Notes: a model not told the origin generated them from the sequence alone. Counted from the first letter of the stretch, positions 1 to 7,309 are shown. The stretch is DNA of 20,208 nt from SG8-41 sp044867805 (GCA_044867805.1 JBIOVQ010000218.1:1-20208), one strand, 5' to 3'. Made by a program: numbers and translations.

Positions 1-63
1 CAGACGCCAGACGCCAGACGCCAGACGCCAGACGCCAGACGCCAGACGCCAGACGCCAGACGC
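1..63. repeat. Heptamer tandem array CAGACGC x9
   Basis: Nine exact head-to-tail copies of CAGACGC begin at the first base of the window, so the array may extend further left. It decays at 64-77 into CAGCCGT and CAGCGCC. Seven is not a multiple that would arise from a short coding repeat without frame cycling, and no gene is seen over it. It belongs with the other seven-base-period arrays in this window. Confidence 0.95.
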
Positions 64-93
64 CAGCCGTCAGCGCCCGCGCCAGTCGAACTG

Positions 94-128
94 CGTGATT
101 CGTGATTAATGGTTCGTGATTCGTCTCC
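94..128. repeat. Heptamer array CGTGATT (reverse complement AATCACG)
   Basis: Units in order are CGTGATT, CGTGATT, AATGGTT, CGTGATT, CGTCTCC. The AATCACG family recurs at 8049-8069, 8955-8982, 9033-9060 and 10918-10945, always between genes. Confidence 0.85.
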
Positions 129-146
129 CCAGAGGGCGGCAGAAAG

Positions 147-181
147 CGGCTTGCAGCCTGTAGCTTGAAACGTGAAGCCGG
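147..181. repeat. Degenerate heptamer array of the GCTTG/CCTG type
   Basis: Reads as seven-base units CGGCTTG, CAGCCTG, TAGCTTG, AAACGTG, AAGCCGG. The core is shared with the units at 4411-4481 (CCTGTAG, CTTGGAG and the inverse CGCAAGC). The period is clear, but the units are diverged. Confidence 0.6.
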
Positions 182-222
182 TACTTCTGGCGACTGCCAA
201 CTGACGGCTGCATTTCGGCGTA

Positions 223-242
223 TACTGTACGTATTTACAGTA
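223..242 (+). promoter_or_regulatory. LexA (SOS) box upstream of the radical SAM gene
   Basis: TACTGTACGTATTTACAGTA contains CTGT-N8-ACAG (225-240), the LexA operator consensus of gamma- and betaproteobacteria, with the dyad extended to TACTGT/ACAGTA. It ends 10 bases before the ATG at 253 and overlaps a TATACT (221-226) that could serve as a -10 element. Binding here would therefore block transcription. From memory, PA0069 of Pseudomonas aeruginosa, the family's namesake, is in that species' LexA regulon, which agrees with the site being functional. Confidence 0.85.
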
Positions 243-252
243 TCCAGCCGAA

Positions 253-2538
253 ATGCCTTTAAAGACCGTCAGCGGCAAGCACGCCGACCCGCGCAAGGGT
301 CGCGGCGCCGGCATCAATCCCGAAGGGCGCTTCGAGAAGGTCGCGCGCGAAGCGTTCGACGACGGGTGGGATCAACAAGAAGAGGGGCCGTCGGAGGGCG
401 GAACAGGGGCCCCTTCAGGGGATGTGACCCCGGAGACGGTCGTGGAGCCTGGCCTTGATCGAAGCGGAGCAAGGGCGCGGTCATCGGGACAACGAAATGC
501 ATCCCCAAGCTCGACGGGACAAGGCGAGCTGCCCCCGCTCAAGACGCACGTCACCATCGAGCACGTGAAGAGCATCATCGCGCGCAACGAGTCGCCCGAT
601 ATCCCGTTCACGCAGTCGATCAATCCTTACGCTGGATGCGAACATGGATGTGTCTACTGCGTATCGGGCGATACGCGCATCCTCATGGCGGACGGGCGTG
701 CTCGCCCCATGGCCGAGATACGCCCGGGTGATGTTGTCTACGGAACAACCCGCAAGGGTTGGCTCAGGCAGTACGTCAAAAGCACCGTATTGGCGCATTG
801 GAGCGTGATCAAGCCGGCGTACCGAATTACTCTCGAGGACGGGACCTCTCTCGTTGCGGGCCCTGACCACCGGTTCCTCACTGAACGCGGGTGGAAGTAC
901 GTGAAGGGGGCTATGGCGGGACCTCAGCAGCGGCCCTACCTCACTACCGGAAACAAGCTGATGGGAGTCGGCGCATTCGGGAGTTCCGTGCCGCAGCAAG
1001 GCGATTATTTCCGTGGCTACCTGACAGGTATGATTCGCGGCGACGGATTGTTGGCTTATTACCACTATGAGCGAGCCGGGCGCACTCATGGCGATCAGTA
1101 CCATTTCCGCCTGGCTCTTTGTGACGCGGAAGGGCTAGAGAGAACGCGCAACTATCTGCAGAATATCGGGATAGAAACGCACGAATTTGTTTTCCAGCGA
1201 GCAATAGCAGGACGTCGCTCCCTCAACGCAATCCGTTCTTACTCCCGCCCTTCAGTTGAGCGGATCCGCGAGCTCGTTGCGTGGCCAGTTGATCCCCCCC
1301 GGAGCTGGTCTGCCGGGTTTCTTGCGGGGATTTTCGATGCGGAAGGAAGCTACAGCCGGGGAGTGCTGCGGATCAGTAACACGGAACCGGATATCGTCGA
1401 ATGGCTGTCAAGGTGCCTGCGAGTCTTTGGTTTTCGATTTGTTGTCGAGCAAGTTGTCCGTCCTCCGCTTAAACCGATCCAGGTGGTCAGAGTGACCGGC
1501 GGGCTGCGTGAGCATCTGCGTTTTTTCCATTGTGTCGATCCCGCGATCAGGCGCAAATGCAACATCGAGGGCCAATCCGTGAAGAGCGAGGCACGGCTCG
1601 GTGTCATCAACATCGAGCCCTATAGCAGGGGAATGCGTCTTTACGATATGACCACAACGACCGAGGACTTCATCGCGAACGGAGTCGTGAGCCACAATTG
1701 CTACGCCCGCCCTTCGCACGCGTATCGCAATCTTTCCCCGGGCATCGACTTCGAAACGCGGCTGTTTGCCAAGGTGAACGCGGCGGAGCGGCTGCGCGAA
1801 GAGCTGTCGAGGCCGGGCTACCGGTGCGAGGTGATCTCGCTCGGTGCCAATACCGACCCGTACCAGCCGATCGAGCGGGAGCACCGCATCACGCGCGGCA
1901 TACTGGAGGTGTGTGCGGAGTTCAACCAGCCGGTCGGCATCGTCACCAAGAATGCGATGGTCGAGCGCGACCTCGACATCCTGGCGCCGATGGCGAAGAA
2001 GAACCTGGCTGCCGTGTACATTTCATGCAACAACCTCGACCAGGAGCTCGCGCGCCGGCTCGAGCCGCGCTGCTCGGCCCCGACGCGGCGCCTTCAGGCG
2101 ATGAAGAAGGTCTCGGAGGCCGGCGTCCCGGTCGGCGTGCTGGTCGCGCCCGTGATTCCCTTTCTCACCGATCACCAAGTCGAGCCGGTGCTGGAGGCGG
2201 CGTGGGAAAACGGCGCGCGCCAGGCGGGCTACGTGCTGATGCGGCTGCCGTGGGAGGTGAAGGACCTGTTCAAGGACTGGCTCGAGCGCCACTACCCGCT
2301 CAAGGCGAAGCACGTCATGAGCCGCGTGCACGAGATGCGCGGCGGGCGGGACAACGATCCCAGGTTCGGCAGCCGCATGAAGGGCGAGGGCGAGCTCGCT
2401 CAACTGCTCGCGCAGCGCTTCAAGAATGCCTGCTCGCGACTCGGCTTCAACGCCGGGGCCCGGAACCGCGGCCTCGATACCACGCAGTTCCGGGCACCGC
2501 GGCGCGACGGACAGCTGTCACTATTCGACGAGACGTGA
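253..2538 (+). CDS. PA0069-family radical SAM protein, interrupted by an intein
   Basis: The 761-residue precursor consists of a 414-residue host protein and a 347-residue intein (residues 136-482). The host part matches the PA0069/spore-photoproduct-lyase-like radical SAM family: GRGAGINPEGRFE near the N-terminus, SINPYAGCEHGCVY, then CYARPSHAY, LGANTDPYQPIERE, VGVLVAPVIPFL and RLPWEVKDLF. The cluster-binding cysteines are C129, C133 and C483. They become a normal CxxxCxxC motif only after the intein is removed. The family is predicted to cleave S-adenosylmethionine with a [4Fe-4S] cluster; its substrate is unknown, but SOS control and similarity to SplB point to DNA repair. Residues 39-92 form a Gly/Ser/Pro-rich stretch longer than I recall for the family. 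The ATG at 253 is kept because it directly follows the LexA box and the homologous N-terminus starts here; no good ribosome-binding site is visible. Confidence 0.92.
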   Translation: MPLKTVSGKHADPRKGRGAGINPEGRFEKVAREAFDDGWDQQEEGPSEGGTGAPSGDVTPETVVEPGLDRSGARARSSGQRNASPSSTGQGELPPLKTHVTIEHVKSIIARNESPDIPFTQSINPYAGCEHGCVYCVSGDTRILMADGRARPMAEIRPGDVVYGTTRKGWLRQYVKSTVLAHWSVIKPAYRITLEDGTSLVAGPDHRFLTERGWKYVKGAMAGPQQRPYLTTGNKLMGVGAFGSSVPQQGDYFRGYLTGMIRGDGLLAYYHYERAGRTHGDQYHFRLALCDAEGLERTRNYLQNIGIETHEFVFQRAIAGRRSLNAIRSYSRPSVERIRELVAWPVDPPRSWSAGFLAGIFDAEGSYSRGVLRISNTEPDIVEWLSRCLRVFGFRFVVEQVVRPPLKPIQVVRVTGGLREHLRFFHCVDPAIRRKCNIEGQSVKSEARLGVINIEPYSRGMRLYDMTTTTEDFIANGVVSHNCYARPSHAYRNLSPGIDFETRLFAKVNAAERLREELSRPGYRCEVISLGANTDPYQPIEREHRITRGILEVCAEFNQPVGIVTKNAMVERDLDILAPMAKKNLAAVYISCNNLDQELARRLEPRCSAPTRRLQAMKKVSEAGVPVGVLVAPVIPFLTDHQVEPVLEAAWENGARQAGYVLMRLPWEVKDLFKDWLERHYPLKAKHVMSRVHEMRGGRDNDPRFGSRMKGEGELAQLLAQRFKNACSRLGFNAGARNRGLDTTQFRAPRRDGQLSLFDET
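658..1698 (+). mobile_element. Intein with LAGLIDADG homing endonuclease (in-frame)
   Basis: The intein runs from Cys1 (codon 658-660; CVSGDTRILMADG, block A) to the terminal HN (block G, SHN), followed by Cys+1 at 1699-1701. Block B is seen as VAGPDHRFLT around residue 206 and block F as YDMTTTTEDFIANGVV. A two-motif LAGLIDADG endonuclease is present: YLTGMIRGDG (acid D264) and FLAGIFDAEG (acid E364), 100 residues apart. Both catalytic acids and all splice-junction residues (Cys1, penultimate His, terminal Asn, Cys+1) are intact, so it should splice and may still home. Its base composition is visibly less GC-rich than the flanking host gene, as expected for a transferred element. Confidence 0.95.
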
Positions 2539-2587
2539 GCAATTGACGGCCGCTACCGCGCCGGTGCATTGTTCTGGTTTTGAATCA

Positions 2588-2619
2588 TCCGTGTTTAGCC
2601 GCGTTAATCGGCGGTTGCG
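2588..2619. repeat. Solo copy of the GxxExxY-unit end
   Basis: By eye, 26 of 32 bases match the right end of the 11630-12100 unit (12072-12103), in the same orientation and ending in GCGGTTGCG. No GxxExxY gene accompanies it. It fills the gap between the radical SAM gene and the HDAC gene and removes room for a ribosome-binding site in front of the latter. Confidence 0.6.
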
Positions 2620-2628
2620 ATTACAAAC

Positions 2629-3582
2629 ATGAAAAACGAGGTCAAGCTCTACGTCGGCGATTCGCTCGGCCGCTACGGGTTCCCCAACGGTCACCCGTTC
2701 GGGCCGGACCGCCAGGACGCCTTCTGGAAGGAAGCGGTGAAGCGGGGGCTCGACAAGCAGGCGGCGGTCGCCGATCCCCGCATGGCGGCCGAGGAGGAGC
2801 TGCACCGCTTTCACACGCCCGACCACGTGGCGTGGGTGAAGGAAAAATCGGAAGAAGGCTACGGCGCCATCGACTACGGCGACACGCCGGCCTACCCGGG
2901 GGTCTACGAGGCGGCGGCGACGGTCGCGGGCTCCGCGCTGCACGGCCTCGACACTATCATGAGCGGCGGCGCGCTGCGCACCTTCCAGCCGATTGGGGGG
3001 CTGCATCACGCCCGCCCCGGCAGCGCGGCGGGATTCTGCGTGTTCAACGATGTCGGCGTCGTGATCGACACCCTGCGCGGCGAGTTCGGCATCCGGCGCG
3101 TCGCCTACGTGGACATCGACGTCCATCACGGCGACGGGCTTTACTACCCGTTCGAGGAGGACGCGGACCTCATTTACGCCGATATCCACCAGGACGGCCG
3201 CACGCTCTACCCGGGAACCGGCCACGCGAACGAGACCGGCAAGGGCGCGGCGAAAGGCACCAAGCTCAAAATCCCGCTGCTGCCGGGCATGGGGGACAAG
3301 GAGTTCATGCAGGTGTGGCCCCACGTCGAGGACCACCTGCGCAAGTTCAAGCCGGAATTCATCCTGTTTCAGTGCGGCGCCGACAGCCTCGCCGGCGACC
3401 CGCTGGCGATGCTGCAATACACACCGGCGCCGCACGCGCACGCGGCGAAGCGTCTCTGCGCCCTGGCGAACGAGATGGCCGGCGGGCGCATCATGGGCTT
3501 CGGCGGCGGCGGCTACAATCGCGCCAACCTCGCCGCGGCGTGGTGCGGGGTGCTGGAGCAGTTCATGAAAGGGTCCGGCTGA
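2629..3582 (+). CDS. Histone deacetylase family protein (zinc deacylase)
   Basis: This 317-residue protein has the complete arginase/deacetylase active site: the charge-relay pair H126-H127 in GGLHHARPG, the zinc ligands D164 and H166 in DIDVHHGDG, the third zinc ligand D257 in CGADSLAGDP, and the transition-state tyrosine Y296 in FGGGGYN. Bacterial members remove acetyl groups from polyamines or protein lysines (AcuC and acetylpolyamine amidohydrolase types); the substrate here cannot be told from sequence. Length is normal for the family. In-frame stops at 2581, 2596 and 2605 force the start at or after 2629. The region before it (TTACAAAC) lacks a Shine-Dalgarno sequence. The next gene starts 49 bases downstream on the same strand, so they may be co-transcribed. 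Confidence 0.9.
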   Translation: MKNEVKLYVGDSLGRYGFPNGHPFGPDRQDAFWKEAVKRGLDKQAAVADPRMAAEEELHRFHTPDHVAWVKEKSEEGYGAIDYGDTPAYPGVYEAAATVAGSALHGLDTIMSGGALRTFQPIGGLHHARPGSAAGFCVFNDVGVVIDTLRGEFGIRRVAYVDIDVHHGDGLYYPFEEDADLIYADIHQDGRTLYPGTGHANETGKGAAKGTKLKIPLLPGMGDKEFMQVWPHVEDHLRKFKPEFILFQCGADSLAGDPLAMLQYTPAPHAHAAKRLCALANEMAGGRIMGFGGGGYNRANLAAAWCGVLEQFMKGSG

Positions 3583-3631
3583 TCGGCCATGGCGGGGATG
3601 CGCCCGATGCAGGTCAGCGTGGCCAACCGGT

Positions 3632-4405
3632 ATGCCCCGTACCTTCATGCGTAAGGTGGTTGGCTGCGTGCTCGCGATGGCCGGTGCGCTGGCGCCGGCG
3701 GGCGTGAACACGACCCAGGCGCAATCCCGGGATGCTTTCGAGCTGCCACGCAAGCGCATGGTGGAGGAGATCGCCGCGCTGGTGCGCGACACGCGCCACG
3801 AGACCGGGCGCGCCAGCCTGTCGGAGCGCGTGATGGAGGCGATGGCGAAGGTGCCGCGCCACGAATTCGTTCCATCGATAGAGCGGCGCAACGCCTACGC
3901 CAACCGGCCGCTGCCGATCGGGATGGGCCAGACCATCTCGCAGCCGTTCATCGTCGCCCTCATGACGGACCTCATGGATATCAAGCCGGGCGACAAGGTG
4001 CTGGAAATCGGCACCGGCTCCGGCTACCAGGCGGCCGTGCTCGCCGAGCTGGCGGGAATGGTCTATTCCGTGGAGATCGTCGAGCCCCTGGCGCGGGAGG
4101 CGCAGCAGCGCCTGGCGCGCCTCGGCTACCGCAACGTGGTGACGCGCGTGGGCGACGGCTACCTGGGCTGGCCGGAGGAGGCGCAGTTCGACGCGGTCAT
4201 GGTCACGGCGGCGCCGCGTGAAGTGCCGCAGGCGCTGATCGACCAGCTCAAGCCCGGCGGGCGGCTGGTCGTGCCCGTCGGCGGCGAGTCGGCGGGGCAA
4301 TCGCTGCTGCTGATCGCAAAGCAGCCGGACGGGAGAGTGACGCGCCGCACCGTGCTCGCGGTCCGCTTCGTTCCTCTCAGGGACAAGGCCGGGCGGCAGC
4401 AGTAA
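3632..4405 (+). CDS. pcm: Protein-L-isoaspartate O-methyltransferase, exported form
   Basis: It methylates isoaspartyl residues in damaged proteins with S-adenosylmethionine. The PIMT signature GMGQTISQPFIVALM (about residues 97-111) and SAM motif I VLEIGTGSGYQ (123-133) are intact, followed by DAVMVTAAP and LKPGGRLVVPVG. Unlike the cytoplasmic enzyme it begins with a signal peptide (positive MRK, hydrophobic VVGCVLAMAGALAPAG, cleavage near TTQA-Q), so it probably repairs periplasmic proteins. An alternative start is the ATG at 3647, which gives a tighter signal-peptide n-region. Neither start has a strong ribosome-binding site. The 257-residue length is explained by the leader. It follows the HDAC gene closely on the same strand. 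Confidence 0.9.
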   Translation: MPRTFMRKVVGCVLAMAGALAPAGVNTTQAQSRDAFELPRKRMVEEIAALVRDTRHETGRASLSERVMEAMAKVPRHEFVPSIERRNAYANRPLPIGMGQTISQPFIVALMTDLMDIKPGDKVLEIGTGSGYQAAVLAELAGMVYSVEIVEPLAREAQQRLARLGYRNVVTRVGDGYLGWPEEAQFDAVMVTAAPREVPQALIDQLKPGGRLVVPVGGESAGQSLLLIAKQPDGRVTRRTVLAVRFVPLRDKAGRQQ

Positions 4406-4410
4406 TCGGC

Positions 4411-4481
4411 CACAAGCCGCAAGCTACAAGTTACAAAAAGGCGCTGCCTGTCGCCTGCAGCCTGAAGCCTGTAGCTTGGAG
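4411..4481. repeat. Two degenerate heptamer arrays forming an inverted pair
   Basis: The left arm reads CACAAGC, CGCAAGC, TACAAGT, TACAAAA (4411-4438). The right arm reads CCTGCAG, CCTGAAG, CCTGTAG, CTTGGAG (4454-4481). CAAGCTACA (4420-4428) and TGTAGCTTG (4470-4478) are perfect inverse complements. The pair sits between the convergent pcm and lipoprotein genes. Confidence 0.7.
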
Positions 4482-4500
4482 CTGCCGTATTCACGGCAGC
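4481..4500. terminator. Perfect 8-bp hairpin overlapping the lipoprotein stop codon
   Basis: GCTGCCGT-ATTC-ACGGCAGC is a perfect stem with a four-base loop, and the TGA of the minus-strand lipoprotein gene is inside it. There is no T-run on either side, so a rho-independent role is uncertain; transcript-end stabilisation is equally possible. Confidence 0.35.
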
Positions 4501-5162
4501 TTCGCAACGAGATCGCGGGCGGTACGCTCGAGCACGGTACGCTGCATCACCGGCTCCTCGCTCATCGATTCCTGTGAAATACGCATCTCCTGCATGCCTT
4601 CCCACGCGATCGAGCCGTCGCTGCTGTCCCAGATCTGCAGGAAGAGCCGGACGTGCGCGAACTTGGTCTCCACGATGCGCAGGCCGAGAATCCCGAAGCG
4701 TTCTTTCCCGCCCTGGTCGAAGCCCTGCAGCTTGAGCTGGGCGAGATAGCGGGCGCCGGTCGCCGCGCTCACCCGCCGCAGGACATCCCGCGAGAGCAGG
4801 CCGGTGTCACGGTAGTCGTCGTACATCCGCCGGTAATCGTCCGCCAGGCCCGCCTTGTTGACGGCGCCCAGCGTTTCGGCCAGCGTCACGACTCGCAGTC
4901 CCTGCCGTTCGCGCTTCATCACGTCGGCAAAGGTGAGCGCGACGGCCTGCTTCTCCTGCTCCTGCCCCGTGACGGTCGAGGGCGTGAGAAAAGCGATGCC
5001 GGCGGCTTCGAGGTCCCCCGCGCGCAGCGAGATGAGATGCTGTTGCAGATTGGGATAGACCTGCGTACCCGAACAGCCGGCTAGGACGAGGAGCAGCGCC
5101 GCCGATGCGAATGCCGCCTGCGCGCGCGTGCGCACCAATCCCGGCATGCAAACTGCTCGCAC
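4491..5162 (-). CDS. Hypothetical lipoprotein
   Basis: Predicted membrane lipoprotein of 223 residues. The N-terminus has arginines, a hydrophobic stretch (AAFASAALLLVL) and the lipobox LAGC with the lipidated cysteine at residue 30; the following Ser-Gly-Thr suggests outer-membrane sorting. The mature part has a LxxLKLQGFDQ segment, a likely beta-rich region with FAHVRLFLQIWDSSDGSIAWEG, and ends DLVAKLP. I do not recognise the family. The start is a GTG at 5160-5162, one base after the stop of the upstream Bug gene on the same strand; an ATG at 5145-5147 is the alternative, and neither has a clear ribosome-binding site. The abutment suggests translational coupling with the Bug gene. Confidence 0.75.
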   Translation of the reverse strand: MRAVCMPGLVRTRAQAAFASAALLLVLAGCSGTQVYPNLQQHLISLRAGDLEAAGIAFLTPSTVTGQEQEKQAVALTFADVMKRERQGLRVVTLAETLGAVNKAGLADDYRRMYDDYRDTGLLSRDVLRRVSAATGARYLAQLKLQGFDQGGKERFGILGLRIVETKFAHVRLFLQIWDSSDGSIAWEGMQEMRISQESMSEEPVMQRTVLERTARDLVAKLP

Positions 5163-5163
5163 G

Positions 5164-6135
5164 CTATTCCGGCTTGATGTTCTGTTCCCGCACCACCTTG
5201 ACCCAGCGGTCGTAGTCCTTGCGGATACGCCCGCCGAACCGCTCGGGCGTGCCGCCGGAGGGCACCATCCCCTGCTGCTCGAGGTTCCGCTTCATGTCGG
5301 GGTCCTGCAGGAACCGGTTCACTGTCGCGTTGAGCTTGTCGACGATCGGGCGCGGCGTGTTCTTCGGCGCCATCACGCCGAACCAGAGCTCGACCTCGTA
5401 GCCGGGCAGCGTGTCGTTCAGCGTCGGGACATCGGGCAGCGAGTACCAGCGCTTGGCGGTGGTGACCGCGAGCGCGCGCAGCTTGCCGCCCTGGATATGC
5501 GGATAGGTCGGCAGGAGGCTGCCCACGATCAGCTGGACCTGGCCGGAGAGCAGGTCGGGCAGGGCGGCGCCGGTGCTCTTGTAGGCGATGCCGACCATGC
5601 TGATCTTCGCCATGTTGATTACGAGCTCGGTCGCGAGGTGAGTAAGACTGCCGACACCCGGCGTCACGTAGTTGAGCTGCCCGGGCCTGGCCTTCGCGAG
5701 GGCGATCAGTTCCCTTGCCGTCTTCACCGGCAGCGTCGGGTGGACCGACAGCACGAAGGGCGTGTAGCCGACCTCGGCGACCGGAATGATGTTGTTGATC
5801 GGGTCGAACGCGGGCTTGTGGGTCGCGGGCGTCGCCGCAAAGCTGCCCGACATGACCATGAGCGTGTAGCCGTCGGGCAGCGACTTGGCTGTCAGCTCCA
5901 TCCCGATCAGGCCGCTGGCGCCGCCCCGGTTGTCCACCACGAACTGCTGCTTGAGGCTCTCGCTCAGCTTTTGCGCCACTTGACGCGCGGTAATGTCGCT
6001 TCCTCCGCCGGGGGCGAATGGCACGATGACCCGCACCGGCTTGGCCGGATAGTCCTGCGATTGGACGGGGAAAGCGCTCAGGCCGGTCAAGGCGACAAGC
6101 GCGGCTATGGGGATGCTCTGTCCTGAAAAGGCCAT
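5164..6135 (-). CDS. Bug-family tripartite tricarboxylate transporter substrate-binding protein
   Basis: This 323-residue periplasmic binding protein has a signal peptide (MAFSGQSIPIAALVALTGLSAFPVQSQ) followed by the Bug hallmark YPAKPVRVIVPFAPGGGSDITAR, the loop VVDNRGGASGLIG, and later PDGYTLMV, GQLNYVTPGVGS, ALAVTTAKR and PTLNDTLPGYEV. Bug proteins bind small carboxylates such as citrate, amino acids or nicotinate. No TctA/TctB membrane genes lie nearby, which is common for these orphan receptors in betaproteobacteria. The start at 6135 is chosen over an upstream ATG (6270) because an AGGAGA ribosome-binding site precedes it and the signal peptide begins there. The lipoprotein gene follows immediately. 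Confidence 0.93.
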   Translation of the reverse strand: MAFSGQSIPIAALVALTGLSAFPVQSQDYPAKPVRVIVPFAPGGGSDITARQVAQKLSESLKQQFVVDNRGGASGLIGMELTAKSLPDGYTLMVMSGSFAATPATHKPAFDPINNIIPVAEVGYTPFVLSVHPTLPVKTARELIALAKARPGQLNYVTPGVGSLTHLATELVINMAKISMVGIAYKSTGAALPDLLSGQVQLIVGSLLPTYPHIQGGKLRALAVTTAKRWYSLPDVPTLNDTLPGYEVELWFGVMAPKNTPRPIVDKLNATVNRFLQDPDMKRNLEQQGMVPSGGTPERFGGRIRKDYDRWVKVVREQNIKPE

Positions 6136-6282
6136 TTCGGGTCTCCTGGGATGGGGGTCGAACCGGAGCCCGTCCTGCAACATGCGGACTGCCGCCCGTG
6201 CGACGCGGCGGCATTGTTGCATCCCGGCGCGCAGCCTGCAAACCGGCGGCGCGCCCCCGGACTCAAGCAACGGAGCGCGGGA

Positions 6283-7062
6283 TCAGAAGCGGTAGCGCAC
6301 GCCCAGGCGCAGTCCCAGTCCCTGCAGGCGCAGCGTGCTCATATTGGCCGGATCGTTGTAGAGCACGTCGTAGCTCAGCGCCCAGGCCGGCGTGAGCCAG
6401 TGCTGGCCCATGAACGTCAGCTGGCGCGGGGCGGTGCTCGTGGGATCGTAGGACGACGTATAGGTTTCCACGTCGCGCCCCAACGCGAGCCCGAACGAGC
6501 TGGCCGCGCTGTGGTGGTAGCTGAACTGCAACTGGTATCCCGGGTCGCGGGACGGAGCGAGCGAGTAACCGTTCGGGACGAAAGATTCACCGGGCGCCAG
6601 GCCGCGCGCGCCGGTGTCCATGTCGTAGACGCGGTACCTGATGCCCGCGCTCAGCGCGCGTCCGGGCGCGCTCAGTTCCGTGCGAACCTGGCCCGCCACG
6701 GTGTAGCGGCGCGGCGCGAACTGGGACTCCTGGGCATAGGCGGCCTCGAGAGAGGATGATCCCCATCCCCGCGGCAAGGCATAGGCGACGCCGCTGTATG
6801 CTTCGGCAGGACCGAGGCCGAAGGCGGGCAGATCGCGCGCCCCGCCGTAGAGCGTGAAGTCGGAGCCCCTGGGCTGCCACAGCGACGGACCGTCGCCGCT
6901 GTAGAGCGCGTCCGCAGGGGCCGCGCCGGCACGGCTGTCCGGCCTGAGGCCCAGCCCCGACGAGGTCTGGGGAGAAAGCCCGGATTGCGCGGCGCACAGG
7001 CTCGCCGCACCTGCGGCAACCAGTGCAAGCGAAATGACAGAGAGATGGAACCGTTGTCGCAT
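6283..7062 (-). CDS. Predicted outer-membrane beta-barrel protein
   Basis: The chosen start gives 259 residues with a signal peptide (MRQRFHLSVISLALVAAGAASLCAAQ). The mature chain alternates polar and hydrophobic residues with many aromatic girdle residues, for example GYQLQFSYHHS, AASSFGLALGRDVETY and WALSYDVLYNDP, and ends GVRYRF with a terminal phenylalanine as recognised by the BAM machinery. I cannot name the family. An in-frame ATG at 7086 would add eight residues (MRQGQQLA) before the signal peptide; further upstream starts would bury the signal sequence. No strong ribosome-binding site separates the choices. It is 147 bases upstream of the Bug gene on the same strand, with a hairpin-prone stretch between them. 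Confidence 0.7.
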   Translation of the reverse strand: MRQRFHLSVISLALVAAGAASLCAAQSGLSPQTSSGLGLRPDSRAGAAPADALYSGDGPSLWQPRGSDFTLYGGARDLPAFGLGPAEAYSGVAYALPRGWGSSSLEAAYAQESQFAPRRYTVAGQVRTELSAPGRALSAGIRYRVYDMDTGARGLAPGESFVPNGYSLAPSRDPGYQLQFSYHHSAASSFGLALGRDVETYTSSYDPTSTAPRQLTFMGQHWLTPAWALSYDVLYNDPANMSTLRLQGLGLRLGVRYRF

Positions 7063-7190
7063 TGCGAGCTGCTGTCCCTGTCGCATGTCGGGCACTTCAA
7101 CCGGGGCATCCCGGGCGCGCCCTACGCTGACTGCAAGTGTATCAATTTCGGAAGCTGGGGTTGCAACACTGTCTCGCTCACGCAACATCA

Positions 7191-7209
7191 GGCTACGGGT
7201 CCCGTAGCC
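7191..7209. promoter_or_regulatory. Perfect palindrome GGCTACGGG-T-CCCGTAGCC
   Basis: Nine bases on each side of a single T are exact inverse complements, in a divergent intergenic region. No T-run follows on either strand, so it looks more like a dimeric regulator's operator than a terminator. The binding protein is unknown. Confidence 0.4.
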
Positions 7210-7309
7210 GAAAATCTACGACGTCACGAACCGCGCGCCGGGGCGCTCGCGTAAGGCCGCGATGCCGGTCAAGTCGTTGACTCAGAACGAAAGATTTTAC
7301 TCCGCAACG

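Noticed and set aside
1..128. CRISPR array
   Set aside because: Units are seven bases with no spacers between them; there are no cas genes in the window.
1018..1095. The LAGLIDADG region as a separate endonuclease gene
   Set aside because: It is in frame with both exteins and flanked by intein splicing blocks; there is no independent start or ribosome-binding site.
2521..3891. Long minus-strand open frame opposite the HDAC and pcm genes
   Set aside because: Its translation is Arg/Val/His-rich with no motif, and the plus strand carries a complete deacetylase active site. It is a GC-rich shadow frame.
6176..6221. Imperfect stem TGCAACA...TGTTGCA enclosing GCCGCC...GGCGGC as a terminator
   Set aside because: Seven unpaired bases on one side and no T-run; it may be structured RNA between the barrel and Bug genes, but a terminator call is not supported.
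6136..6270. Longer N-terminus for the Bug protein starting at 6270
   Set aside because: It would place 45 residues before a normal signal peptide; the ATG at 6135 has an AGGAGA ribosome-binding site.
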